Assembly: GCA_028873575.1 (NCBI GenBank)
Contig: JAGWHY010000016.1
Span: 1-32,329 of the forward strand
Source: Acidobacteriota bacterium
GTDB taxonomy: Bacteria; Actinomycetota; Acidimicrobiia; Acidimicrobiales; RAAP-2
Direction: 5' to 3'
DNA length: 32,329 nucleotides
Made by a program: the position numbers and the translations under genes. This document shows, one piece after another, positions 18,423 through 26,504 of the stretch; position 1 is the stretch's first letter; each line of letters opens with the position of its first letter. Below the pieces are notes generated by a model. It did no database searches. It saw only the letters and a program-made list of their open reading frames with translations, and had not been told where the DNA came from.

Positions 18423-19784
18423 CTACTCGGTCGCGACCGGAGCTTCGGTAGCGTCGGGCGTAGCGTCACTGTCGGCCGCCTTGTGCGTGACCTCAGTGGC
18501 GTACTCAGCCCAAGCGGCCTGCGCCTCGGTCTCGGGCGTGAACTCGCCGAGTTCGATGCCGCCGCCAATGTAGTTACCGTCCGCGTCGTAGGCGTGGGAA
18601 CCGAAGGCTTCGTGGTACTCCTCAGCCACTTCACCACCGTCGGCGGCCTGCTTGATCGAGAGGCTGATACGACGACGGGCGGTGTCGAGTTCGATGATCT
18701 TCACCCAGAGTTCTTCACCGGCGGTGACGACCTGCTCAGGCGACTCGACGTGGTGCGCCGCCATCTCCGAGATGTGCACGAGACCTTCGATGCCCTCGCC
18801 GACCTGAATAAACGCGCCGAAGGGCACCAGCTTGGTGACCCGGCCGTAGACCAACTGGCCGACCGCGTGACTGTCGGCGAAGACCTGCCACGGATCCGAC
18901 TGAGTGGCCTTGAGCGACAACGAGATGCGCTCCTTCGAGAAGTCAACGTCCAAGACCTCAACGTCCACCTCGTCACCCACCGTGACGACTTGACTCGGGT
19001 GATCGATGTGCTTCCAACTGAGTTCCGACACGTGGATAAGCCCGTCCATGCCGCCCAGGTCCACGAAGGCACCAAAGTTGACCACGCTCGAGATGACGCC
19101 GTGACGACGCTCCCCCGGCTTGAGATTGGACAGGAAGTCTCCGCGCTGCTCCTTTTGGGTCTCTTCGAGCCAGGCGCGGCGCGACAGCACGACGTTGTTG
19201 CGGTTGCGGTCGAGTTCGATGATCTTGGCTTCGACGGTCTTGCCGATGTAGGGCTGGAGCTCGCGCACGCGTCGTAGTTCTACGAGTGAAGCCGGCAAGA
19301 AGCCGCGCAGACCAATGTCCACGATGAGACCGCCCTTGACGACCTCAATGACGACACCCTTGACCACCTCGTCACGGTTCTTGAGTTCTTCGATGTTGGC
19401 CCACGCTTTTTCGTACTGCGCGCGCTTCTTCGACAGGACCAAGCGGCCTTCCTTGTCCTCTTTCATGAGGACGAGGCACTCAATCTTTTCGCCTAGCGAG
19501 ACAATCTCGGCGGGGTCCACGTCGTTGCGAATCGAGAGCTCGCGGGACGGAATCACGCCCTCGGACTTAAAGCCGATGTCGAGCAGGACTTCGTCGTGGT
19601 CGATCTTGACCACGGTGCCAGTGACCAAGTCACCGTCGTCGAATTCGAGAACACTGTCACCGACCAGGCTGGCGAGATCGGTCCCGACCAAGTTGTCTTC
19701 GGTGACGACGCGCGGAACGTAGTTCCCTTCGGCGTCAAAAGTACCCATTTGCTGGGAGGAGAGGAGGCTGGTGCCGTCCGACAT
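18423..19784 (-). CDS. rpsA: Small ribosomal subunit protein S1
   Basis: An RNA-binding ribosomal protein with four S1 (OB-fold) repeats in 453 residues, the short four-domain form usual in actinobacteria (E. coli has six). Repeat cores: VTGTVVKIDHDEVLLDIGFK (about 54-73), VKGVVIEVVKGGLIVDIGLR, RHGVISSVVNFGAFVDLGGM and VYGRVTKLVPFGAFIQVGEG. The C-terminus is an acidic, Ala/Thr-rich tail. I chose the ATG at 19784; the frame extends 29 codons upstream but that part has no S1 character. Upstream polA and downstream (beyond the inserted transporter) coaE match mycobacterial order. Confidence 0.94.
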   Translation of the reverse strand: MSDGTSLLSSQQMGTFDAEGNYVPRVVTEDNLVGTDLASLVGDSVLEFDDGDLVTGTVVKIDHDEVLLDIGFKSEGVIPSRELSIRNDVDPAEIVSLGEKIECLVLMKEDKEGRLVLSKKRAQYEKAWANIEELKNRDEVVKGVVIEVVKGGLIVDIGLRGFLPASLVELRRVRELQPYIGKTVEAKIIELDRNRNNVVLSRRAWLEETQKEQRGDFLSNLKPGERRHGVISSVVNFGAFVDLGGMDGLIHVSELSWKHIDHPSQVVTVGDEVDVEVLDVDFSKERISLSLKATQSDPWQVFADSHAVGQLVYGRVTKLVPFGAFIQVGEGIEGLVHISEMAAHHVESPEQVVTAGEELWVKIIELDTARRRISLSIKQAADGGEVAEEYHEAFGSHAYDADGNYIGGGIELGEFTPETEAQAAWAEYATEVTHKAADSDATPDATEAPVATE

Positions 19785-19880
19785 GCGTACTACTTTCGTG
19801 CGACCACACCGGGGTCTGACTAGGCGACGAGGCTGGGCCGCCGGTGTTGGCCCAGGGGACAACCTTAGCACTACGTGCGT

Positions 19881-22499
19881 TTAGCCCTTCGCGGCCGCCC
19901 AGTTCTCGCCCCAGTTCAAACTCACCTCAAGAGGCACGCGCAGATTCGCGGCGTGGGTCAACGCGTCGACGATACGCACGCCCACCTCGTCGCGTTCGTG
20001 CGGGGGCGCCTCGACGAGAACCTCATCGTGGACCTGGAGGATGAGTCGTGCCTCGAGGCCCGCCTCACTGAGCGCGTGATCCAGCCGCACCAGAGCCGAT
20101 TTGAAGATGTCGGCGGCCAATCCCTGAATACCGGCGTTCATGGCTTGACGCTCCGCGGCCTGCCGTTGGGGGCCGACGGCGGTCAGGAGATCGGGGAAGG
20201 GACGTATGCGACCAAATTCGGTACGGGAGTAGCCGACGCGACGAATTTCGGCAATCGTACGTTCCATGTAGGCGCGCAGGCTTGGAAAGCCCTCAAAATA
20301 GCGATCCATGATGGCCCGAGCCTCACTCACCGGTATCGCGAGACGCTGACTTAGACCGAAGGCCTCCATTCCGTAGGCCAGTCCGTAGGAAACCGCCTTC
20401 GCCTGTTCGCGCTGCTCGGCGGTCACCGCCTCGACCGACACGCCGAAGACGGACGACGCAATGGAACGATGCACGTCCTCGTGTCCGTCGAAGGCGCGCA
20501 ACAGCCCCTCGTCCTGGGAGAGGTGCGCCAAGATGCGTAACTCAATCTGGTTGTAGTCCGACACCGCGAGGAGCCAACCGGGCGACGGCACGAAGGCGTA
20601 GCGCAAGCGACGCCCCTCGAAGGAGCGCACCGGGATGTTGTGCAGATTCGGACTCTCCGACGAAAGGCGTCCCGTACGCGCGACGGTTTGATTAAACGAG
20701 GCGTGAATGCGACCGTCTGCCGCGATCGTCGAGATCAACGGCGCGCCGTACGTGGAGCGAAGTTTCTCGACTTCGCGGTAGCGGAGAATCTTGGCGATGA
20801 TCTCGTGTTCGCCCACGATCGCTTCGAGGCTGGTGGCGTCGGTGGAGTACCCCGACTTGATTTTCTTCGTCGGCGTCAGACCTAATTCCTCGAAAAGCAC
20901 GACCTGGAGCTGCTGTGGTGAGTTGACCTTGAAGGGGTGGCCGGCGATCTCTTGGATCGCCGCGTCCAACGAGGCCGCTTCACTGGCGAACTCCTCCGCG
21001 ATCGTGCGCAGAAGTTCCGCGTCGACGCGAACGCCTCGCGCTTCCATGCGACCCAGTACCGCCACCAAAGGCAGTTCGACTTTTTCGTAAATGAAAGTCA
21101 GCTCCCATTGGACGATTTCCTCACGCAATTTTTGACGCAGTCGCGCGATGACCTGCACGTCACGCGTCAACGTTTCGTCGTTCGAGCCACCAAAAAGCGA
21201 GGGCGCCTCGGTCGACAGACTCTCGTTAAGAAATCGCTCCACGACCGCGTTGAGCTCGTAGTGACCGCTGACCGGATCAACCAAAAAGGCCATGATGGCG
21301 GTGTCGTCCGACGGGTCACGCAGTCGCGCGCCTCGTTCTTCGGCCCGACGGTACAGGGCCTTCACGTCGTGACCTCCGAGCGCGACGTCACCCACGTTCG
21401 CGAAAAGATCGTCGACGTCAGCTAGGGCGAGCACCCCCGAGGCGAGGTCGTAGACGGCGACCCGGTCTCCCGCGAGTGCCACCGTCGGCGACGAGCCGGC
21501 CAAAACCGTGGCCAGTGGCGCCACCGTCGCTGCCGGGGCCACGGGGTGGACCTCTTTTGGCTCAGGCGTCACGGTGGCCGACGAGGTGGTGGCGGCCGCG
21601 CCCAAAAGGCCTTCGCTCATAAGACGCTCGACGCGCGCGCGCACGGAGTTCATTTCGAAACGATCAAAGAAGGCGTGCACCGCGGCGCGGTCCCAACCCC
21701 CGAGGGTCAAGTCCTCGGGCTTGACGCCCAGTGGCACGTCGCGAACCAGGCGCATGACCTTTTCGTTATTTCGGGCGCGCGCTTCAAAGTTGGCCAAGTT
21801 TTCACGAAGTTTGGGCGTGAGCTCGTCGAGGTGCGCGTAGAGCTCGTCGAGGTCGGCGTACTGCGCGAAGAGTTTCGCCGCGGTCTTCTCCCCCACTCCG
21901 GGCACCCCGGGCAGATTGTCCGACGCGTCACCGCGCAGCGCCGCGAGAAGCGGGTAGCGCGCGGCCTCAATGCCGCAGCGCTCGAAGATGCCGGCTTCGT
22001 CGTAGAGCGAGTAGTCCGACACGCCGCGGCGGTTGTAGAGCACGCGCACGTACGGGTCTTGCACGAGTTGGAACGTGTCGCGGTCGCCCGTCACGACGAT
22101 GACCGGCATCTGTTCGTCGCGCGCCCACGTGGCGAGGGTCGCTAAGACGTCGTCGGCCTCGAAGCCCTCGACCCCGAGTACCGGGATCGCCAATGTTTCG
22201 CACATGGCGCGAATTAGGTCGAACTGAGGTTCGAGATCGGCGGGGGTTTCGGCCCGCCCACCTTTGTAGTCGTCGGTCATCGCGTCTCGAAAAGTGCCAC
22301 CGGGCAGGTCGAAGGCCACGGCCAGTGCGCGTGGCCGTTGGCTCTTCACGAGTGAAATCAGCATGGAGGCGAAGCCGTGCAGCGCGTTGGTGACGAGACC
22401 CGAGGAGGTCTGGATGTCGGGTGACAACGCGAAGTAGGCCCGAAAGGCCAGCGACATTCCGTCGAGTAGTACCAGTGGGCCCTCTTCGGGGTTAGCCAC
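19881..22499 (-). CDS. polA: DNA polymerase I
   Basis: An 872-residue repair and replication polymerase. The N-terminal 5'-nuclease domain (about 1-300) shows LLDGMSLAFRAYFAL, GFEADDVLATLA and RGDASDNLPGVPGVGEKTA. The middle 3'-5' exonuclease-like domain (about 340-480) lacks the metal-binding Asp-x-Glu, so proofreading is probably absent. The polymerase domain carries motif A DYNQIELRILAHL, the fingers motif AKAVSYGLAYGME and motif C LQVHDEVLVE. The GTG at 22499 overlaps the response-regulator stop by 8 nt; further upstream frame lies within that gene. Confidence 0.95.
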   Translation of the reverse strand: MANPEEGPLVLLDGMSLAFRAYFALSPDIQTSSGLVTNALHGFASMLISLVKSQRPRALAVAFDLPGGTFRDAMTDDYKGGRAETPADLEPQFDLIRAMCETLAIPVLGVEGFEADDVLATLATWARDEQMPVIVVTGDRDTFQLVQDPYVRVLYNRRGVSDYSLYDEAGIFERCGIEAARYPLLAALRGDASDNLPGVPGVGEKTAAKLFAQYADLDELYAHLDELTPKLRENLANFEARARNNEKVMRLVRDVPLGVKPEDLTLGGWDRAAVHAFFDRFEMNSVRARVERLMSEGLLGAAATTSSATVTPEPKEVHPVAPAATVAPLATVLAGSSPTVALAGDRVAVYDLASGVLALADVDDLFANVGDVALGGHDVKALYRRAEERGARLRDPSDDTAIMAFLVDPVSGHYELNAVVERFLNESLSTEAPSLFGGSNDETLTRDVQVIARLRQKLREEIVQWELTFIYEKVELPLVAVLGRMEARGVRVDAELLRTIAEEFASEAASLDAAIQEIAGHPFKVNSPQQLQVVLFEELGLTPTKKIKSGYSTDATSLEAIVGEHEIIAKILRYREVEKLRSTYGAPLISTIAADGRIHASFNQTVARTGRLSSESPNLHNIPVRSFEGRRLRYAFVPSPGWLLAVSDYNQIELRILAHLSQDEGLLRAFDGHEDVHRSIASSVFGVSVEAVTAEQREQAKAVSYGLAYGMEAFGLSQRLAIPVSEARAIMDRYFEGFPSLRAYMERTIAEIRRVGYSRTEFGRIRPFPDLLTAVGPQRQAAERQAMNAGIQGLAADIFKSALVRLDHALSEAGLEARLILQVHDEVLVEAPPHERDEVGVRIVDALTHAANLRVPLEVSLNWGENWAAAKG

Positions 22500-23067
22500 C
22501 GGTGAACTCGCCGCGCAAGATCTGCTGGGCCACGTCGCGCATACGTACGCGCGCGCGCATCGCCGACTGCTGGATGACCTCGAAGGCGGAGGGTTCATCG
22601 AGTCCGCGATCGCGCATCAACTGTTCCTTCGCTCGCTGAACGATCTCGCGCGTCTCAATTTTGTCTTCCACGCGCGGCGCGTCGGCGTGCGACGCTTCGC
22701 CGGACGGCGACGGACTCAAAATGGACGCGAGCTTCGGCAAAATCTCACTCGAGCGAAAGGGCTTCACGAGGTAGGCCACGACGCCGGCGTCGCGTGCGCT
22801 TTCGATCAACGAGCGCTGACTGAAGGCGGTGAGAAGCACCACGCGCGTATTCGACCCCTTGACGGCGTGGGCGACCTCGATACCGTCGAGTCCCGGCATC
22901 TTGACGTCGAGTAGGGCCAGATCCGGTTGGTGATCACGAATCATGGTCAAGGCGTCATCACCGCGCGCGGCCTCGCCCACGACGAGGTAGCCGTCGCCCT
23001 CCAGAATCTCCTTGAGATCGAGGCGAATAATCGACTCGTCGTCGGCGATCACAACGCGCTTATCCAT
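22492..23067 (-). CDS. pdtaR: Response regulator with ANTAR RNA-binding domain (PdtaR-like)
   Basis: A 191-residue two-domain regulator. The receiver domain has the acidic DDES pocket, phospho-acceptor D54 in LLDVKMPGLDG, T80 and K102 (LVKPF). The C-terminal ANTAR domain runs from about 135 (EIVQRAKEQLMRDRGLDEPSAF-type) to the end; ANTAR proteins bind paired RNA hexaloop hairpins to prevent termination. In Mycobacterium, PdtaR (Rv1626) also lies just before polA-rpsA, which supports the name. The partner kinase PdtaS is not in the window. The ATG at 23067 has AAAGGA upstream and overlaps the preceding small gene by 8 nt. Confidence 0.9.
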   Translation of the reverse strand: MDKRVVIADDESIIRLDLKEILEGDGYLVVGEAARGDDALTMIRDHQPDLALLDVKMPGLDGIEVAHAVKGSNTRVVLLTAFSQRSLIESARDAGVVAYLVKPFRSSEILPKLASILSPSPSGEASHADAPRVEDKIETREIVQRAKEQLMRDRGLDEPSAFEVIQQSAMRARVRMRDVAQQILRGEFTGG

Positions 23068-23359
23068 TTTCGTCCTTTGGGGTCCACTCGCGCAGCAGTT
23101 CGTCACGCGCCGAAACCAAATCACGAACTTCGCGTGAGCGTCGTTCCAACTCCTTGTTCGCGGCCTGCACGTGACGCGCCAGGTCATCGTATTCTCTCGT
23201 CTGCAGCGGCGTCTCAGAGACCAGCGAGCGAATACGCGCGTCGTCCAACGCGTCGTTCCACACCGCGACCTGTTCTTCGAGGACGTGCAGGCTCTCGCGG
23301 GCCACGCCTAACTGGCGTTGGACGTCGTCCAGGCGCCGCTTCAGCATTCGTGAACCCAT
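23060..23359 (-). CDS. Small coiled-coil protein, function unknown
   Basis: A 99-residue, highly charged, predicted all-helical protein with heptad-like Leu/Val spacing (RRLDDVQRQLGVARESLHVL, then a second helix rich in Glu/Arg from about residue 60). No signal or membrane segment. Its stop overlaps the ANTAR regulator by 8 nt, so the two are probably co-translated. The ATG at 23359 has a TAGAAT box 6 nt upstream and no Shine-Dalgarno; an alternative in-frame ATG lies four codons in. I do not recognise a family; a partner or regulator role is only a guess from position. Confidence 0.7.
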   Translation of the reverse strand: MGSRMLKRRLDDVQRQLGVARESLHVLEEQVAVWNDALDDARIRSLVSETPLQTREYDDLARHVQAANKELERRSREVRDLVSARDELLREWTPKDENG

Positions 23360-23371
23360 GGCCGAATTCTA
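23360..23371 (-). promoter_or_regulatory. Candidate -10 box for the coiled-coil/pdtaR/polA/rpsA transcript
   Basis: TAGAAT (23371-23366, minus strand) matches five of six bases of TATAAT and is followed by 6 nt and the ATG at 23359, consistent with a leaderless start. The TAG of the box is also the stop of the upstream MenC-like gene. No clear -35. Confidence 0.45.
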
Positions 23372-24445
23372 AGTCCCACTCGAGAGCCGAACGAGCCGTG
23401 TCGTGGAAGCATCGAGAACTTCCTCGGGGAGCTCCCAGCCCACGCCAGCGCTACTTTCGACCAGCGCGAGTGGCGTACCGCGCGTGGTGACGGGCGCCAC
23501 GTCACTCGCCTCAACGTCGCTGTGTTGAGCCAGCAACTGGTGAACGCGACGGGCGTACGGCGACTCAAAGAATCCCCCAACGTAGACGCGCAGACCCCGC
23601 TCGCGCGCCTTCGCGATGATGGTTCGCGCGTTGGCGACGCCCCCGACCCGCGCCGGCTTGACGCACAGCATCGCCGCCGCTTCGTAACGCACGATCTGTT
23701 CGACGTCGATGAGTGAGCGAACACTTTCATCGAGTGAAATCGCGACGTCAATCTCGCGCGCCAGGGCCGCAGTGTCAACCAGATTTCCTACGCGAAATGG
23801 CTGCTCGACCGCGTCGACGTCGAGTCGCGTCGCCACCTTCGTTAACGCGTCACGGACCTGCGCGGCGTCCGTCGCCGTGGCGTTGAAATCAAGAATCACC
23901 GGCAGTCCCGTCGCCGCCACGCGCTCCAACGCCGCTGGGTCAATTCTCCCTGGGCGCAACTTGGCGCGCAGACGCCGCACCCCCGAAAGGTCTGGCCACT
24001 CGTCGTCGACGTCCATGAGCGACACCACGCGTTGAAAGCCCGGGTCGCGCGCGGCGGGCCACAACTCATCGAGACCCCGCGCCGCGCGTCGAAGTTCGAG
24101 ATCGAGTAGTGCCATCTCGACGAGCGCGACGGCGGGACGACTCGCCGGTCGGGGCCCCACCAATCGACCCCAACGCGACCACGACGCCAAGGCGCCCTCA
24201 CGCTCGCGTATCGCTAAGAGCTGAGGCAGGACCGTCTCGGCGAGCTCGACGATGACGTCGTCGACGCCGGGGTCGCCGTTGAGAAATTGCGGCTGCGGGG
24301 CAACCTCGCCGACGCCGCGAGAAGCGCCGTCACGCAACGAAAGATAGAGGCGGGTACGGGTTTCGTGGCGCTGCGCGCCACCGCGCACGGCGTGGGTCAA
24401 CGCGACCTCGTGTCGAAATAGCGTCACGTCCACTGCGACCACCAT
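23369..24445 (-). CDS. menC: Enolase-superfamily protein, probable o-succinylbenzoate synthase (MenC-like)
   Basis: A 358-residue member of the muconate lactonizing/mandelate racemase fold. Metal and catalytic positions are visible in order: a Lys in LRAKLRPG (the first Lys of the usual KxK is Arg), Asp in VILDFNA, Glu in AVEQPF, Asp in SLDESV and Lys in CVKPARVGG. This set fits OSBS (menaquinone pathway), though close relatives racemise N-acylamino acids. A probable menG/ubiE at the right edge and the absence of a ubiquinone gene make the menaquinone role reasonable. The start is uncertain; GTG codons follow the ATG at 24445. Confidence 0.72.
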   Translation of the reverse strand: MVVAVDVTLFRHEVALTHAVRGGAQRHETRTRLYLSLRDGASRGVGEVAPQPQFLNGDPGVDDVIVELAETVLPQLLAIREREGALASWSRWGRLVGPRPASRPAVALVEMALLDLELRRAARGLDELWPAARDPGFQRVVSLMDVDDEWPDLSGVRRLRAKLRPGRIDPAALERVAATGLPVILDFNATATDAAQVRDALTKVATRLDVDAVEQPFRVGNLVDTAALAREIDVAISLDESVRSLIDVEQIVRYEAAAMLCVKPARVGGVANARTIIAKARERGLRVYVGGFFESPYARRVHQLLAQHSDVEASDVAPVTTRGTPLALVESSAGVGWELPEEVLDASTTRLVRLSSGT

Positions 24446-24468
24446 ACGGTTACTGCTACCGTGGTCGC
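24435..24468. repeat. 8-bp inverted repeat between menC-like and tRNA-Leu
   Basis: GCGACCAC at 24435-24442 and GTGGTCGC at 24461-24468 are exact inverse complements separated by 18 bp. The left arm abuts the menC-like start codon and the right arm ends 4 nt before the tRNA. It could be an operator or chance. Confidence 0.35.
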
Positions 24469-24469
24469 C
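24453..24469 (+). repeat. Left copy of a 17-bp imperfect direct repeat flanking tRNA-Leu
   Basis: CTGCTACCGTGGTCGCC here and CTGTTACCGTGGGAGCC at 24557-24573 agree at 14 of 17 positions. The copies bracket the tRNA almost exactly. Each contains TACCGT, a TANNNT-type box, so each may carry a -10 element. Confidence 0.5.
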
Positions 24470-24472
24470 GCA

Positions 24473-24556
24473 GCCCGGATGGCGGAATCGGCAGACGCGG
24501 AGGCCTCAAAAGCCTTTACTCGAGAGGGTGTGTGGGTTCGAGTCCCACTCCGGGCA
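24473..24556 (+). tRNA. tRNA-Leu (anticodon CAA)
   Basis: An 84-nt class II tRNA. The acceptor stem GCCCGGA pairs with TCCGGGC, the discriminator is A, and CCA is not encoded. The anticodon arm GAGGC-CTCAAAA-GCCTT puts CAA at 34-36, reading UUG. A long variable arm follows, then the T arm GTGGG-TTCGAGT-CCCAC. The D loop contains the AATCGGCAGA segment typical of tRNA-Leu. The gene ends 17 nt before fabD on the same strand. Confidence 0.96.
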
Positions 24557-24573
24557 CTGTTACCGTGGGAGCC
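24557..24573 (+). promoter_or_regulatory. Right repeat copy; candidate -10 box for fabD
   Basis: This 17-bp copy of the tRNA-flanking repeat fills the whole gap between the tRNA and fabD. TACCGT at 24561-24566 is followed by 7 nt and the fabD ATG, so a leaderless fabD transcript could start here independently of the tRNA. GGGAG just before the ATG is too close to be a good ribosome-binding site. Confidence 0.35.
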
Positions 24574-25503
24574 ATGTCGTTTTCATCGGCTCTCGCGTTC
24601 CGCGACGACGTCGTCGCGCTCTTCCCCGGTCAGGGGTCCATCGCCCACGGTGCCGGCGCGCCGTGGCGCGACTCGCCGCACTGGTCGGTCGTCGCCGCCG
24701 TCAGCGACGTCAGCGGCGTGGACGTTGAGCGACTCTTGCTCGAGGCCGACGACGACGAAATCATCCGCACGGACAACGCCCAGCTGGCCACCTTCGCGCT
24801 CTCGCTGGTTGGCTTTGGCGATCTACTCGACTTAGGGGTGCGTCCGCGCTATCACCTCGGTCACAGCCTCGGCGAGTTCTCCGCGCTCGTCGCGGCCGGC
24901 GTGTTAACCCTCGACGACGGCGCCCGGGTCATTACGGCGCGAGGCCGCGCGATGGCGCGCGCCGCGCAACGTAGCGACGGCTCCATGGTCGCCGTGATGG
25001 GCGCCAGCAAGGGGGCCCGCGAGGCGCTCGCCGGAATTGACGGGCTCTGGGTCGCCAACGTCAACGGCGAAGGCCAGATCGTCACCAGTGGTACCCGCGC
25101 GGCACTCGACGAATTACTCGCGCGGCACCGCGAACTCGGCTGGCGACGCGCAACCCCGCTCGCCGTCGGCGGCGCGTTTCACTCGCCCCTTATGGCCGAC
25201 GCGCAAGCCGACCTTGACCACGCGCTCGCGAACGCGACCTATCACGACAGCGAGACTCGGGTCATCGCGAACGTCGACGCGTCGACGCCCGCGGACGCTC
25301 GGCACTGGCAGACCCTCTTGTCACGACAACTCACCTCACCCGTTGAGTTTCTCGACGCGTGCCTCGCGCTGCCGGGCCACGTCTCGACCACCGTCGAGTT
25401 ACCACCGGGCAACGTCTTGACGGGACTTAGTAAACGCATCCGCACCTTCGACGCGCAGTTCGCGCCGTCGAGTTCCCTCGAGCTTCGGGAGTCCTCCATA
25501 TGA
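24574..25503 (+). CDS. fabD: Malonyl-CoA:ACP transacylase
   Basis: Loads malonyl groups onto acyl carrier protein for type II fatty acid synthesis. The 309-residue protein has FPGQGS near the N-terminus, nucleophile S98 in GHSLGEFSALVAAG and catalytic H203 in GAFHSPLM. I chose the ATG at 24574 because the upstream in-frame ATG at 24532 lies inside the tRNA. Its stop overlaps the fabG ATG as ATGA, starting the fabD-fabG-acpP-fabF cluster. Confidence 0.95.
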   Translation: MSFSSALAFRDDVVALFPGQGSIAHGAGAPWRDSPHWSVVAAVSDVSGVDVERLLLEADDDEIIRTDNAQLATFALSLVGFGDLLDLGVRPRYHLGHSLGEFSALVAAGVLTLDDGARVITARGRAMARAAQRSDGSMVAVMGASKGAREALAGIDGLWVANVNGEGQIVTSGTRAALDELLARHRELGWRRATPLAVGGAFHSPLMADAQADLDHALANATYHDSETRVIANVDASTPADARHWQTLLSRQLTSPVEFLDACLALPGHVSTTVELPPGNVLTGLSKRIRTFDAQFAPSSSLELRESSI

Positions 25504-26204
25504 GTCGTCACGTTCTGGTCACCGGCGCGAGTCGCGGCATTGGCGCCGCCATCGCCGAACACTTCATCGCGTTAGGCGACCACGTCGTCGCGTTGTCGCG
25601 CTCGGGCGACGCGCCGGCGGGCGTCGCGCGCGCCGTGGCCGTCGACGTCACCGACTCCGTGGCCCTGAATGACGCCGTTAAGTCGGCGATTGACGAGTTT
25701 GGTCCCGTTGAGGTCTGCGTCGCTAACGCGGGCGTGACGCGCGACGGCCTCGCGATGCGCATGTCCGACGAACAGTGGCGCGAGGTTCTGTCTATCAACC
25801 TCGACGGCGCGTTCTACACGGCCCGCGCGGCGATGGCCTCAATGGTGCGCCAACGTCGCGGCTCGATCATCTTCATCGGTTCCGTGAGTCCCTTCATGGG
25901 CGTACCGGGACAGGCCAACTACGCCGCCGCGAAGGCCGGGCTCGTGGGACTGGCGCGCGCGCTGGCCAAGGAAGTCGCCACGCGCCAGATCACGGTCAAC
26001 GTCGTCGCGCCCGGCCTCATCGAGACTGACATGACGAGCGATCTCGGTCCGGCGAAGGCGGCTATGGAGGCGATGATTCCCGCGGGTCACTCCGGGCAGC
26101 CGTCCGATATCGCTGGCGTTGTTGGGTTCCTCGCCAGTAACCACGCGCGCTACATCACCGGCGTGGTCCTGAGCGTCGACGGAGGCCTGTCGCTCGGCCA
26201 CTAG
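25500..26204 (+). CDS. fabG: 3-oxoacyl-ACP reductase
   Basis: A 234-residue short-chain dehydrogenase reducing beta-ketoacyl-ACP with NADPH. It has the TGASRGIG cofactor loop (8-15), NAGVTRDGLAMRM after strand 4, and the tetrad N100, S128, Y141 and K145 (YAAAK). The C-terminal VDGGLSLGH is typical. Coupled to fabD by a 4-nt overlap. SDRs are easily misnamed, but NAGVTRDG and the location between fabD and acpP strongly favour FabG. Confidence 0.93.
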   Translation: MSRHVLVTGASRGIGAAIAEHFIALGDHVVALSRSGDAPAGVARAVAVDVTDSVALNDAVKSAIDEFGPVEVCVANAGVTRDGLAMRMSDEQWREVLSINLDGAFYTARAAMASMVRQRRGSIIFIGSVSPFMGVPGQANYAAAKAGLVGLARALAKEVATRQITVNVVAPGLIETDMTSDLGPAKAAMEAMIPAGHSGQPSDIAGVVGFLASNHARYITGVVLSVDGGLSLGH

Positions 26205-26231
26205 GTGACCCGAGTCGCGGGGTCGTTTGGT

Positions 26232-26237
26232 TACGAT
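26232..26237 (+). promoter_or_regulatory. Candidate -10 box upstream of acpP
   Basis: TACGAT lies 27 nt before the acpP ATG and fits TANNNT, leaving a short leader with its own AGAGGGG ribosome-binding site. A separate acpP promoter would allow ACP to be made in excess of its enzymes. No clear -35. Confidence 0.4.
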
Positions 26238-26264
26238 AGAACGACAGAAAAGAGGGGTACCCAC

Positions 26265-26504
26265 ATGGACCGAAACGAAGCATTCGCGAAATTCACTGAG
26301 AACGCCTGCGAAGTTCTCGCCGTGGAGCCGTCGAAGGTGACGCCTGAGGCGTCCTTCGCCGACGACCTGGGCGCCGACAGTCTCGACCTGGTCGAGTTGG
26401 TCATGGCGCTCGAAGAGACCTTCGACATCGAAGTCGCTGAAGACGAACTCAAAGAGATTCGTACCGTCGGCGAGGCCTTCGATTTGATCTACGCCAAGCT
26501 GTAG
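26265..26504 (+). CDS. acpP: Acyl carrier protein
   Basis: A 79-residue acidic four-helix carrier for growing acyl chains. The phosphopantetheine attachment Ser is S39 in the [11 protein letters not shown] motif. The ATG at 26265 has AGAGGGG 7 nt upstream; the frame upstream to 26205 is non-coding leader. It lies 60 nt after fabG, the only real gap in the fab cluster, and is followed by fabF with the stop's last base reused. Confidence 0.96.
   Translation: MDRNEAFAKFTENACEVLAVEPSKVTPEASFADDLGADSLDLVELVMALEETFDIEVAEDELKEIRTVGEAFDLIYAKL

Noticed and set aside
18387-19277. 296-codon open frame on the plus strand opposite rpsA
   Set aside because: It is the antisense shadow of a strongly supported S1 protein; long antisense frames are common in high-GC DNA, and the product has no recognisable motif or ribosome-binding site.
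24473-24556. tRNA-Leu as an integration (att) site
   Set aside because: No integrase, no repeat of the tRNA 3' end elsewhere in the window, and housekeeping genes on both sides.
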